Source: CAWAWP01 sp963841205
GTDB lineage: Bacteria > Chloroflexota > Ktedonobacteria > Ktedonobacterales > JADMIN01
Direction of reading: 5' to 3'
NCBI GenBank assembly: GCA_963841205.1
Contig: CAWJCH010000022.1
Location: forward strand, 62,001-126,000
Length of the DNA: 64,000 nt
Numbering within the stretch: position 1 is the first letter of the stretch; each line of letters starts with the position of its first letter. Below the pieces are notes generated by a model, which saw only the letters and a program-made list of their open reading frames with translations, made no database searches and was not told the DNA's origin. The translations under genes were made by a program, and so were the position numbers. Below, piece after piece: positions 19,331 through 27,828 of the stretch.

Positions 19331-20749
19331 ATGCCAGCCCACGAGCACTCCGATCTCCACGCCCCTACTTCACACAGCGCGCGGCACATCGAACACGAGT
19401 GCTGCGGCCCTGGCTACGCGTCGCCCGAGGAGGCGATGCAGGCCGCACCAGAGAAGTTGCTCTACACGGTGGCACTCTACGTTGGGACAAGTATCCAACA
19501 GCCGGACTATCTGGCCACCATCGATGTGGATCCCGCCTCACCCAACTACTCGCAGGTGATCGCGCGCGCCTCCATGCCGCAAGTCGGCGACGAACTGCAC
19601 CACTTCGGCTGGAACGCCTGCAGCTCATGTCACGGCGATGAGAGCAAGTCGCGGCGCTTCTTGGTCGTTCCCGGCAACCGCTCCAGCCGCATCCACATCT
19701 TGGACACGGTCAATGCGTCGGCGCCCAAGTTGTACAAGGTCATCGAGCCGGAGGAGATCGCCGCGGAGACCAACCTCTCCGCGCCGCACACGGTTCATTG
19801 CCTGGCTGATGGGCACGTCATGATCTCGATGCTGGGCGACGCGCGCGGCAACGCACCGGGGGGCTTTCTGCTGCTCGACGAGAACTTCAACATCGCCGGG
19901 CGCTGGGAGCGCAACGCAGACGCCATGCGCTTCAACTACGACTATTGGTACCAGCCGCGGCATAATGTGATGATCAGCACTGAATGGGCCGCCCCTATCA
20001 CCTATCGCGAGGGCTTCAATCTGGACGAGGTCGCTGCGGGCAAATACGGCCACCACATTCAGGTCTGGGATTGGGAGCGCCACACGCTCGTGCAGAGCAT
20101 CGATCTGGGCGAGACCGGCTGGATTCCGCTCGAAGTGCGCTTCCGCCACAATCCCGCGAGCGTGCACGGCTTCGTGGGGGCAGCGCTCAGCAGCACCATG
20201 TGGCACGTGTTCCCGCAGAACAGCCGCTGGGCCGCAGAACAGGTGATCGCGGTCGAGCCGGTGGAGGTGGCGGGCTGGCCCGTTCCCGTGCCGGGCCTGC
20301 TCACCGACCTGCTCCTCTCGATGGACGACCGCTACCTGTACTTCTCGAACTGGCTGCATGGTGACGTGCGCCAGTACGACATTTCCGACCCAGCGCACCC
20401 CCGGCTCACCGGTCAGGTCTGGTGCGGTGGCCTGCTCGGCCGGCCCGAGAACCGCGTCGTCGTCCAGGAACACGTCCTGCAGGGCGGGCCACAGATGCTC
20501 CAGCTCAGCCTGGATAGCCAGCGGCTCTACGTGACCAACTCGCTCTACAGCAGCTGGGACAACCAGTTCTATCCCGATGTGGCGCGCACCGGCTCGTATC
20601 TCTTGCGGATCGACTGCGACACTGAGCGCGGCGGCATGCAGATCAACGAGGGTTTCTATGTCGATTTCGGCGCGGAGCCGGCGGGGCCGGCTCGCGCCCA
20701 CGAGATGCGCTACCCCGGTGGCGATTGCACCTCCGACATCTGGCTGTAG
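19331..20749 (+). CDS. Selenium-binding protein SBP56 / methanethiol oxidase family
   Basis: 472-residue member of the SBP56 family, seven-bladed beta-propellers that in several bacteria oxidise methanethiol to formaldehyde, H2S and H2O2 with copper. Visible family features are FGWNACSSCHGD (the Cys pair), LPxxxS-like RFLVVPGNRSSRIHI, APHTVHCLADGHVM, STEWAAP, HHIQVWDW, FSNWLHGDVRQYDIS and MLQLSLDSQRLYVTNSLYSSW. ATG 19331 follows GAGAGGA. No signal peptide is seen. It follows the decayed FAD oxidase. Confidence 0.92.
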   Translation: MPAHEHSDLHAPTSHSARHIEHECCGPGYASPEEAMQAAPEKLLYTVALYVGTSIQQPDYLATIDVDPASPNYSQVIARASMPQVGDELHHFGWNACSSCHGDESKSRRFLVVPGNRSSRIHILDTVNASAPKLYKVIEPEEIAAETNLSAPHTVHCLADGHVMISMLGDARGNAPGGFLLLDENFNIAGRWERNADAMRFNYDYWYQPRHNVMISTEWAAPITYREGFNLDEVAAGKYGHHIQVWDWERHTLVQSIDLGETGWIPLEVRFRHNPASVHGFVGAALSSTMWHVFPQNSRWAAEQVIAVEPVEVAGWPVPVPGLLTDLLLSMDDRYLYFSNWLHGDVRQYDISDPAHPRLTGQVWCGGLLGRPENRVVVQEHVLQGGPQMLQLSLDSQRLYVTNSLYSSWDNQFYPDVARTGSYLLRIDCDTERGGMQINEGFYVDFGAEPAGPARAHEMRYPGGDCTSDIWL

Positions 20750-20844
20750 CGGGGGCGGTCGCAACGCGGTCTCGCCCTGCAGTGCCATCGCCAGCCAACC
20801 CGAGTCGTGCCTAGCCTAGCGGGTGGCGATACATCGGTCAACCA

Positions 20845-22005
20845 TGAGGGCGTTTCACACCTCCATCCCATCCCAGACATGAGTCAAGACTAAGCGGGGT
20901 GAGCGGATGAGATCGGGACGCCGGGCTTGCCAGGCCGCTAAGGCGATCACCCAGGCCGCCGAGTAGGTCAGTGCCACGCGTGTCTCGACAGCCGACCAGC
21001 CGAAGACCGGCGGGCGTTGCAGGCGAAAGAAGATCAGGACGCGGGCGAAGAAGCGCTCGATACTGGTGCGTTTGCCCAACTCGTCGGCGGTCCAGGTGGG
21101 TGGCAGGCCGTCCCGCCGCTTCTGCCGCTTGGGATTCCACGGGATGACCGCCTGCGCGCCGAGCGCCGTGTGGATCCAGGCGATCAGCTTCAGCCCCCAA
21201 TAGCCCGCATCCAGCCGCACTACGCGCGGCCGCAGCGCGAACAGCCGCACGGCGAGTTCGAGCAGGGGACGGGCGAAGGGGGCATCGTGGACGTTGGCCG
21301 GGGAGAGCCGGAACAGCAGCGGCAGGCCCGTGCCGCGACAGAGCAGGGTATGGAGTCGGTAGCCGCGCAAGAGCGGGCGCGGATGGTGGGTTGGGGCATG
21401 GCCGACTGCGGCGTCGGGATCGGTCCGGCGCCAGGCCAAGATGGGCGCACTGTCGAGAATGAGGTCGCGGGCGTGCGTCAGGCCCATCCAGAGCCCGGCG
21501 CGCACCAGCAGGACGAACAGCATCTCACTGGCAGGGGGCCCCCGCCGCGCGCAGGCGTTTGGACTGCTGCGCCTTGCCGGGCACCCGTGGCCGGCCATCC
21601 GCTGCTGGCGGCAGGCCACAAGCCCATGCCAGTGCAGGCCATGCACACAGCCAATCATGGAGTTCCTGATAGGAGAGGCGCCACAAGGTGCGCAGTAACG
21701 CCAGCAGCAACAGCGCCTCCTCGGAGTAGGTCCGCGGCGCGCCGCCCGGACCAGCTGGCAGCGGTGGCGGACACTGTTGCTGGGCCAACTGTACCGCCAC
21801 GCGGCACACCTCCAGCAACTTCAAGCGCCTCACCAACGCCAGCGCATCGAGATGGAGCGCTGTGGCCGTACTGCGGTGATATGGTGGCGGAGGAACCGGC
21901 GCCTGATTCGCGCAAAGGACAGATGCCATGGGATGCCTCCTGGTCGCGGGTTCAAACCGCGCTCAGGGGCATCCTACCTCTTCCCGTAGTTGGGAAACGC
22001 CCTCA
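20845..22005 (-). mobile_element. IS4-like insertion sequence with 12-bp inverted repeats
   Basis: TGAGGGCGTTTC at 20845-20856 and its exact complement at 21994-22005 bound a 1161-base segment that contains one broken DDE transposase gene on the minus strand. The left repeat overlaps the transposase stop. A target duplication is not clear. Confidence 0.7.
20855..21929 (-). pseudogene. IS4-like DDE transposase, one frame change
   Basis: The N-terminal frame (21929 to about 21540) has TYSEEALLLLALLRTLWRLS and YQELHDWLCAWPAL. The C-terminal frame (ending 20855) has LILDSAPILAW (first Asp), PANVHDAPFARPLLEL, VRLDAGYWGLKLI (second Asp) and KRTSIERFFARV (Glu). The change of frame lies near 21535-21560. 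The terminal repeats are intact, so a programmed shift is possible, but no slippery run was recognised there. Confidence 0.75.
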
Positions 22006-22375
22006 GACCACTTATTGTCTTCGGTATTGTATCGAGTATCCCAGATCCAAAAGCCATTGGACGATGGGAACGTCCCGGAGCCGTGTTGCGACGTGTTGAA
22101 CCGCTCAGCGCTTGCGTCGTCGTTATACCAAGTTGTGTCGTACACAATTGAATGCCCAACGGGCGCGGTTCCCGAGGTGGAGATCGTGCTGACGCTCGTG
22201 AGTTGACAAGCGTCCTGCGTTGCCGCTCATTCTCACGAGCACTCGAATGCTCGCATGCGTCGAGGACGTGTAGCAGATTCCGTGGCGTGCGTCCAGAGTA
22301 TCACGACGCACGTGACTAGCTCGATAACGTGGCGCGCATCCTACAGCGTATTGTCACGGGACTCTGCCCGACTGC
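22006..22375. other. Gene-free region right of the IS4-like element
   Basis: About 370 bases without a supported gene. It holds the second copy of the 18-base palindrome (22130-22147) and a segment like 9829-9860. It may be the edge of an old insertion, or the left boundary of the replicon-like module that starts at 22376. Confidence 0.5.
22130..22147. repeat. 18-base palindromic repeat, copy 2
   Basis: AAGTTGTGTCGTACACAA, identical to 9761-9778. GAGATCGTG follows 33 bases after it here and about 50 bases after it at copy 1. Confidence 0.7.
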
Positions 22376-22404
22376 TTGAACCCCGTCGGTCGGTGCCATA
22401 TACT
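22376..22404 (+). promoter_or_regulatory. Sigma-70-type promoter of the replicon-like module
   Basis: TTGAAC at 22376-22381, 17 bases, TATACT at 22399-22404. Transcription would start near 22412, about 170 bases before the HTH gene. Confidence 0.65.
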
Positions 22405-22516
22405 CATTAGTAGCGAGAATCGCGCTGAGCGCGACACGCACACGATACCAGCAATGCGCGGAAAATGAGACGCGCGGTTAGGTCTACTGCACTCACAGAC
22501 CTTGTAAAGGGTGCGT

Positions 22517-22540
22517 AGGACTGACCGCGCGTCCTTTTTT
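22517..22540 (+). terminator. Terminator-like hairpin in the leader of the HTH gene
   Basis: AGGAC (22517-22521) pairs with GTCCT (22531-22535) and six T follow to 22540. It lies between the promoter at 22376 and the HTH start, so it could act as an attenuator or end a small RNA of about 130 bases. The stem is short. Confidence 0.4.
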
Positions 22541-22583
22541 GTTTTCCCGTTGCGGCTCGCGACAGAGAGAGGTGCGACAGCAG

Positions 22584-22802
22584 ATGGAGACGACTCGGCA
22601 GGGCGTGGAGATCAAGGCACTGCGCGAGCGCATGCGCGCGCGGGGCGTGTCCGTTGGCAGGCTGGCGCGTGAGGCGGACCTGTATGAGAACGACACGTGG
22701 CGCTTCCTCGCCGGGGCGAGAATGGGGCCGGTGCGTCGCGCTCACCTCGACGCTGCCGCGCGACGCCTCGGGGTGGGCGAGGGCGAGGACGATTCCGAGT
22801 AG
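22584..22802 (+). CDS. Small helix-turn-helix protein (excisionase/repressor-like)
   Basis: 72-residue basic protein. EIKALRERMRARGVSVGRLA followed by AREADLYENDTWRFLAGARM reads as a helix-turn-helix of the XRE type. It is the first gene after the module promoter and precedes the prim-pol gene by about 100 bases on the same strand, a position typical for a repressor or copy-control protein. ATG 22584 has GAGAGAGG 11 bases upstream. It could instead be an excisionase. Confidence 0.6.
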   Translation: METTRQGVEIKALRERMRARGVSVGRLAREADLYENDTWRFLAGARMGPVRRAHLDAAARRLGVGEGEDDSE

Positions 22803-22903
22803 TGTAGTAGTGGAGTGCGTACCCGTAGAAACAGCGACACCCGCCTAGGCGGGCGGGTGTGCTCAGTTACCCCAAACCTTACTGGAGAAGGGCTGGAGCT
22901 TTC

Positions 22904-23779
22904 ATGAGTCAGCATAGCACAAACTTTCTAGCGCATCAAGTTGACGACGAAGGCCGACAAGCGGCAGCGATGGCGCGGAGTTTCGAGTACATCGGGGAGA
23001 TTGCGGCGATCTACTGCGACGATTTCGGGTGGGACGTGCGACCGGCACGCGAGGGCGACAAGCTGCCCATCGTGCCGTGGAGCCTGACGAACGCGGCGCA
23101 GCGACTGGACCCGAGCGTGCTGTACCGGCACTGGTACATGAACCCGCGACTGAACATCGCGATCTTGACCGGCTCACGCTCACGTTTGGTGGTCGCTGAT
23201 ATCGACAACAACCCCGAGAAGTACGCCACCTCGGTGGACGAGCGGCTGGCACTCCTGTTCGCCAACGACTGGCCGATGCAGACCTGCATGGAGCGCACCG
23301 GCGGTGGTGGCTTGCACGTCTACGCCGCGCTGCCAGCGGGTGTGAAGGTGCGCAGCGTGGATGCCTACCTCGCCCCCGGCATCGAACTGAAAGCCGAGGG
23401 CCGTCTGGTGATCGCGGCACCCAGCGCGACGGCGAAAGGGCCGTATGCGTGGCTCGACGGGCACGACCCCTGGAGGCTGCCACCCGCTCCGCTCCCTGAC
23501 GCGGTGCTCGCCACGCTGACGATCGCGCTTATCACGCCGTCTGCGGACGAGCCGCAGGTGTTCAGTGCGTTGTCGCAGCGCGAACTGCGCAGGCTCGGGC
23601 GAATCGCGCACCAGTTCGTGCAGAGGGCGGTCGAGCGGGCGAGAGACGGCATCGACGGCGGGCGACACAACACCGGCGTGTGGCTGGCGTGCCAGTTGCG
23701 CGACCTGCGGGTGAGTGACGAACTTGGACTGGCGAGCATGCGCGCCTATCAGCGGGAAGTGCAGGCGCTGCATGGCTAA
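22904..23779 (+). CDS. Bifunctional DNA primase/polymerase (prim-pol, AEP superfamily)
   Basis: 291 residues. After a helical lead, the prim-pol core is seen as KLPIVPWSLTNAAQ, LNIAILTGSRSRLVVADID with metal-binding Asp99 and Asp101, TGGGGLHVYAALP with the conserved His138, and PGIELKAEGRLVIAAPS with the third acidic site. This is the order of archaeo-eukaryotic primases found in plasmids, phages and integrative elements. ATG 22904 has GGAG seven bases upstream; an upstream in-frame start at 22859 lacks one. Its last eight bases overlap the ATPase start, so primase and ATPase are coupled. Confidence 0.88.
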   Translation: MSQHSTNFLAHQVDDEGRQAAAMARSFEYIGEIAAIYCDDFGWDVRPAREGDKLPIVPWSLTNAAQRLDPSVLYRHWYMNPRLNIAILTGSRSRLVVADIDNNPEKYATSVDERLALLFANDWPMQTCMERTGGGGLHVYAALPAGVKVRSVDAYLAPGIELKAEGRLVIAAPSATAKGPYAWLDGHDPWRLPPAPLPDAVLATLTIALITPSADEPQVFSALSQRELRRLGRIAHQFVQRAVERARDGIDGGRHNTGVWLACQLRDLRVSDELGLASMRAYQREVQALHG

Positions 23780-25448
23780 TCCAGCGCACGACTACACCGA
23801 GGCCGAGATGCTGAGCCAGTGGGACAGCCTCAAGGACACGGCACCGCGCGACCCGCCGAACGGCGTCTATCACGAGCGCGAGAGCTTTGAAGCCAGCGAG
23901 GACCTCAATCGACTCGTTGGCAAGGTGCTCGACGCCCTGGCGAAGGCCAACGACCCTCAGCGGTACGAGCCGCATGTGTACGTGCGTGGTGGCAGGCTCG
24001 TACAGGTGCAGATCGACGAGGACCAACGCCCGTCCATCGCGCTGGTCCAGCATGCGGGGCTGAGACGCGAGATCGCGCGGGTGGCGGGCTTCATCAAGTC
24101 GAGCGGGTTAGCCGCTGCCTACCCACCCGATGCGGTGGTCGGTGCCGTGCTGGAGGCTCCCCGCTATGACGGCGTGCCCGCACTGAAAGGCATCACCGAA
24201 GTGCCGGTGTTGCGCGCGGACGGCACTGTGCTGGACACAGCCGGCTACGACGCCGTGACGAAGCTGCTCTACCGTCCGGTGCCCGGAGCCGCCGCGATCC
24301 CGAAGGTTGCCGATCAGCCATCGGATGACGACGTGGCACGCGCATTCGGCACGATATGGGGGGCGGTCGGACAGTTCCCGTATGCGAGTCTCGCGGATAG
24401 AGCCAACGCGCTCGCACTCCTGCTGACGCCGGTGCTGCGCGCGGCGATTGATGGGCAGGTCCCGCTCGCGCTGATCGATGCCCCACGCGCGGGGACCGGC
24501 AAGAGTCTGCTGACCGAGGCCATCGTGACGATCACCGTCGGGCACAGTCGCGGGACGATGACCGAGGCCGAGAGCGACGCGGAGTGGCGCAAGAAGATCA
24601 CGACGACGCTACTCGCGGGCCACCCGTTCAACGTGATCGACAACGTCACGCGCACGCTGGAATCGGGCGCACTCAGCTCCGCGCTCACCTCGCGTGTCTG
24701 GACCGATCGGCTCTTGGGCCAAAACCGCGAGGTCAGCGTCGCCAGCAACGGCATCTGGGTGGCGACGGGCAACAACATTCGCGTTGGTGGTGACTTGCCG
24801 CGACGCACGTATCGCATCCGACTTGATGCCAAGATGGCGCGACCGTGGACACGCAGCGACTTCGCGCATCCCGATTTGATGGCCTGGATAGGAGAGCAGC
24901 GCGCCGCACTGGTGCATGCACTGCTGACGATTGCGCGGGCGTCGTTCGTGCGCGACCTACCGATCCCAGTGACTGTGCCGGTGATCGGTGGTTTCGAGGA
25001 GTGGCGGCGCATCGTCGGTCGCGCGGTGATGCTCGACCCTACCGTGGGAGCGCATTTCCTGGGCAATGTCGAGCAGCTATGGGAGAGCGAGGACAGCGAG
25101 GCGACCGAGTGGGAGGCATTCCTGTCCTCGTGGTACGAGCGCTTCGGTGATAGACCGGTGACGGCGAAAGACATTCACGGCGAGGTTCGCTACGACCGCA
25201 CCATGGACCAGCGACCGAACCCCGCGCTATACGAGGCACTGCCGGGGGTGCTGGCCGAGGGGGTGGACAAGGCAGCGTTCGGGACGAAGCTCGGTACCGC
25301 GCTCAGCCAGCACCGCGACACGCGCTACGGCGACGAGCAGTACCGCTTGGAGCGCTTGGAGAAAGACCCGCGCACGCATGTGGTGCGCTGGCGCGTGATG
25401 AAAGAGAGTAAGGAGGGCGCGCGGCGACGTGATGAAGCTCGACCGTAG
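23772..25448 (+). CDS. ATPase/helicase partner of the prim-pol (D5/phage-plasmid type)
   Basis: 558-residue protein translated from ATG 23772 inside the end of the primase gene. The first 200 residues are a variable lead domain. An ATPase core follows with LIDAPRAGTGKSLL (Walker A near residue 240), FNVIDNV (Walker B-like near 285), then VWTDRLLGQNREV and WVATGNNIRVGGDLPRRTY, the sensor/arginine-finger segment seen in ATPases of actinobacterial and Chloroflexota elements. The C-terminal 120 residues look like a winged-helix region. Together with the primase it should form a replication initiator and helicase. Iteron-like repeats follow directly after the stop. Confidence 0.8.
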   Translation: MANPAHDYTEAEMLSQWDSLKDTAPRDPPNGVYHERESFEASEDLNRLVGKVLDALAKANDPQRYEPHVYVRGGRLVQVQIDEDQRPSIALVQHAGLRREIARVAGFIKSSGLAAAYPPDAVVGAVLEAPRYDGVPALKGITEVPVLRADGTVLDTAGYDAVTKLLYRPVPGAAAIPKVADQPSDDDVARAFGTIWGAVGQFPYASLADRANALALLLTPVLRAAIDGQVPLALIDAPRAGTGKSLLTEAIVTITVGHSRGTMTEAESDAEWRKKITTTLLAGHPFNVIDNVTRTLESGALSSALTSRVWTDRLLGQNREVSVASNGIWVATGNNIRVGGDLPRRTYRIRLDAKMARPWTRSDFAHPDLMAWIGEQRAALVHALLTIARASFVRDLPIPVTVPVIGGFEEWRRIVGRAVMLDPTVGAHFLGNVEQLWESEDSEATEWEAFLSSWYERFGDRPVTAKDIHGEVRYDRTMDQRPNPALYEALPGVLAEGVDKAAFGTKLGTALSQHRDTRYGDEQYRLERLEKDPRTHVVRWRVMKESKEGARRRDEARP

Positions 25449-25460
25449 AGCAAACGGACG

Positions 25461-25553
25461 GCGCATAGACGCATAGTTGCGCATAGATTTTTGACCCAGA
25501 GGGGGTAAAACGGCAAAGCGTCAGCACTGCAAGTAACTATGCGCACTATGCGC
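25461..25553. repeat. Iteron-like repeats, candidate replication origin
   Basis: GCGCATAG at 25461-25468 and 25480-25487, with CGCATAG at 25470-25476 between them, form three direct repeats. Two inverted copies, CTATGCGC, are at 25537-25544 and 25546-25553. Between the groups is the most AT-rich stretch nearby (GATTTTTGACC). The arms could also fold into a large cruciform. Position right after the primase/ATPase pair suggests an origin. Confidence 0.55.
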
Positions 25554-25604
25554 AGTGGACGGGCTGCGAACCGATGATGTGGGGATGTGCGGAGGGGGCG
25601 ACGA

Positions 25605-25850
25605 ATGGGAACCAACGAATGCGAATCAGCGCGCGACGCGCGGTACATGGTGGTGTTCAGCGACCTCAGTAGCGGCAGTCTACGCGCGCAGGTGCATCAG
25701 TTGGGCTGCGACGAAATGGCGTGGCCACCAGCATGGGATAGCTGGCTGATGGGTCCCTACGACGACTGGGCACTGGCGGTCCGTGCGCTGTTCCGCATCG
25801 CGGACGTGTCGGTGCGTACCGATCATCACTGCGCGGACCACGCCGCCTAG
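25605..25850 (+). CDS. Small protein of unknown function
   Basis: 81 residues, starting at ATG 25605 with a strong GGAGGGG seven bases upstream. The sequence is acidic and Trp-rich in the middle (WPPAWDSWLMGPYDDWALAV) and ends with two His/Cys residues (TDHHCADHAA). No family was recognised. It lies between the putative origin and the zinc/HTH gene and is probably expressed with it (gap of 15 bases). Confidence 0.6.
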   Translation: MGTNECESARDARYMVVFSDLSSGSLRAQVHQLGCDEMAWPPAWDSWLMGPYDDWALAVRALFRIADVSVRTDHHCADHAA

Positions 25851-25865
25851 AACGAGGTTGCGGCT

Positions 25866-26477
25866 ATGGCTCGTCTCTGCACCATCTGCATCCACCCCGA
25901 GCGCGATGCGATTGAGGCGGAGTTGCTGACCCACCAGTACAGCTATCGCAACATAGCCGATCACTACGCGGTGGAGTATTCACCGCTCTACCGGCACGAA
26001 CACGTTCACCTGCACAGCAGTCTGCGACAGTCGAGAGAGGTTAGAGCCATGCTGGGCGCGGAAGCCCTTGCCGCGAAAATGGCCGCGCTGGATGAGGACG
26101 CGCACACCCTGCGCGAGTGGGGCCACGAGGCGCACGACCCGCGCACCCTGGCGATGGGCATAGCCCAAGGGCGCAACAACGTGGAGACGCTGATGCGGCT
26201 GATCGTGCTGCATGCGGCGGAGCGTCAGCAGGAGGCACAAGAGGAGGTGCAGGTGGTGCCTGCGCAACTGCAAGAGGCGACGGTGGAGCAGGCACGCGCG
26301 GTGATGGGAGAACCGGAGCGACTGCGCACCGTGCTCCGCATGCTGATGGAGTCGGGAGCGGCGATAGAACCGGAGGAAGCGACGGCACGCGAGCACGGCT
26401 CAAGCCTGCATCTCTCTGGTCGGCACACGTCTTCTCTTCGGAGGCGTGGCACAATCCGAGAATGGAAGCCTTCGTAA
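25866..26477 (+). CDS. CTxCxHP zinc/helix-turn-helix protein
   Basis: 203 residues. The start, ARLCTICIHPERDAIEAELL, followed by YSYRNIADHYAVEYSPLYRH, is a recurrent pattern: a short Cys/His cluster and a helix-turn-helix ending in a conserved Arg-His. The middle is helical and Glu/Gln-rich, and the last 40 residues are basic and low in complexity, possibly read into the element's end. A truncated paralog starts at 27829. The family is common in Chloroflexota accessory DNA as far as I know, but its role is not established; a terminase-small-subunit-like or regulatory DNA-binding role is a guess. Confidence 0.7.
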   Translation: MARLCTICIHPERDAIEAELLTHQYSYRNIADHYAVEYSPLYRHEHVHLHSSLRQSREVRAMLGAEALAAKMAALDEDAHTLREWGHEAHDPRTLAMGIAQGRNNVETLMRLIVLHAAERQQEAQEEVQVVPAQLQEATVEQARAVMGEPERLRTVLRMLMESGAAIEPEEATAREHGSSLHLSGRHTSSLRRRGTIREWKPS

Positions 26478-26498
26478 GGACACTTTCGTGCACGCAGC

Positions 26499-26538
26499 AT
26501 GGCCCCGAATGCGGCGAGTTCACTGCATTCGGGGCCAT
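26499..26538. terminator. Perfect 14-bp hairpin between convergent genes
   Basis: ATGGCCCCGAATGC at 26499-26512 pairs exactly with 26525-26538 around a 12-base loop. It lies between the zinc/HTH gene and the convergent yceI gene, so a two-way terminator is likely, although no T run follows. It could also mark the right edge of the replicon-like module. Confidence 0.6.
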
Positions 26539-26548
26539 ATATCCTGCG

Positions 26549-27103
26549 TTAGGACGCGGCAGCCGTCGTTGCCGGCTCCGCCGCCGTCTGCGGCACGACT
26601 TCGAGATCCAGCTCGACGGTCACCATCTCGCCCACCACGCCCCGGGTCGCCTCCACCAGCGTCCCATACGCGAGGTCGAAGTCCTTGCGGTTGACCTTCG
26701 TCCGAGCGCTCAGGCCCGAGCGCTGCTTGTCCATGATGTTGCTCTGGCCGTTGTATTCGCCGTCGAAGGTGACCGAGCGCGTGACGCCATGTATGGTGAG
26801 GTCGCCCGTGACCTTGAACTCTTGGTCGCTCACGCGCTCGACGCGGGTGCTCTTGAACGTGATGATCGGATAGCGCTCGACGTCAAAGAAATCGCCGGAG
26901 CGTAGATGCGCGTCGCGCTGCGCATTACGGGTATCCACCGACGCCGCGTCCACCTCCGCCTCGACCCAGGACTGGGCCGGCTCCTGCTCGTCGATGTGCA
27001 GCTGGCCGCGCATGACGTTGAAGTGCCCACGTACCGTACTGACCATCATGTGTCGGACCGAAAACCCGACGCTCGAATGAACGGCGTCAATTTCCCATGC
27101 CAC
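26549..27103 (-). CDS. YceI family protein
   Basis: 184-residue lipocalin-like YceI protein that binds isoprenoid lipids in characterised members. WEIDAVHSSVGFSVRHMMVS is the typical start, then VRGHFNVMRGQLHID, SGDFFDVERYPIITF, VTGDLTIHGVTRSVTF and ARTKVNRKDFDLAY. GTG 27103 is chosen because AAGGAG lies nine bases upstream and the YceI core starts immediately. There is no signal peptide with this start, so it is probably cytoplasmic. It is divergent from an hxlR-type regulator; such pairs are common in redox and quinone responses. Confidence 0.9.
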   Translation of the reverse strand: MAWEIDAVHSSVGFSVRHMMVSTVRGHFNVMRGQLHIDEQEPAQSWVEAEVDAASVDTRNAQRDAHLRSGDFFDVERYPIITFKSTRVERVSDQEFKVTGDLTIHGVTRSVTFDGEYNGQSNIMDKQRSGLSARTKVNRKDFDLAYGTLVEATRGVVGEMVTVELDLEVVPQTAAEPATTAAAS

Positions 27104-27253
27104 TATCGTACACTCCTTCGCTGGCTGATGCAGCTGGCTGATGCGTTCGCGCGGCTCGCAGACCCCAGAGGAATCAGGCTCGTCGCGCGCACGACGGGAA
27201 AGTATCTGCGGCAGCGACCATTCGCCGCCTCCATTACTTTCCTTATGCAACTA

Positions 27254-27270
27254 GGTATACCAAATACACC
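27254..27270. promoter_or_regulatory. Candidate operator between yceI and hxlR
   Basis: GGTATACCAAATACACC is an imperfect inverted repeat in the divergent intergenic region. Its GGTAT/ATACC parts resemble the trxB operator at 39506-39527 and the half-site ATACCATACC at 27757-27766. Confidence 0.45.
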
Positions 27271-27334
27271 AATGCCGAGTCAAGCGCCTCACCGACATCG
27301 CGCGCCGCGGCGCGCGGCGTGGTACACTGACGGC

Positions 27335-27727
27335 ATGGATACCGTGCAGCGACCCCCATCCGCTGAGGCGGAGCGAACTGAATCGGGCACGACCTGTTCG
27401 ACCCATCCCCTGGGCCGCGCGATTCACATGCTCGGCGATGGGTGGATCCTGCTGATCGTGATGAATCTCCTGCCGGGTCCGAAGCGCTTCGGCGAGCTGC
27501 GCGGCGCGGTGGACAACATCAGCTCGCGGACGTTGTCACAGCGGCTGAAGTTGCTGGAGGACATCGGCTTCGTCGAGCGTCGCGCCTTCGCCGAGATCCC
27601 CCCGCGCGTCGAGTATCGCCTGACGGAGAAGGGACGGGCGCTCGGTGGCGTGATCGACTCCATCGACCAATTCGCGCAGCGCTATCTCACCGAGCCTCCG
27701 CCTCCATGCCCTGACGAGGGCGAGTAA
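27335..27727 (+). CDS. HxlR-family winged-helix transcriptional regulator
   Basis: 130 residues. CSTHPLGRAIHMLGDGWILL, RFGELRGAVDNISSRTLSQR, LKLLEDIGFVERR and RVEYRLTEKG are the four standard HxlR segments. The Cys near residue 21 is at the position used for thiol sensing in HypR/YodB-type members, so response to quinones or aldehydes is plausible. ATG 27335 is followed by a short variable lead. It is divergent from yceI, and likely controls itself and yceI through the operator at 27254. trxB may be another target (inference from shared half-sites). Confidence 0.9.
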   Translation: MDTVQRPPSAEAERTESGTTCSTHPLGRAIHMLGDGWILLIVMNLLPGPKRFGELRGAVDNISSRTLSQRLKLLEDIGFVERRAFAEIPPRVEYRLTEKGRALGGVIDSIDQFAQRYLTEPPPPCPDEGE

Positions 27728-27828
27728 CCCGGCTCACGCCCTGTCCTACCCGCCTATACCATACCAACAGCAGGTGGTTGACCCTCATGTCGCCAGGCGG
27801 CAGAGCTTGGTGAAGCCGCCGGTTTGGT

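Noticed and set aside
20821..22010. ACCA on both sides of the IS4-like element as a target duplication
   Set aside because: It requires unequal element ends, and four bases are too short for this family; probably chance.
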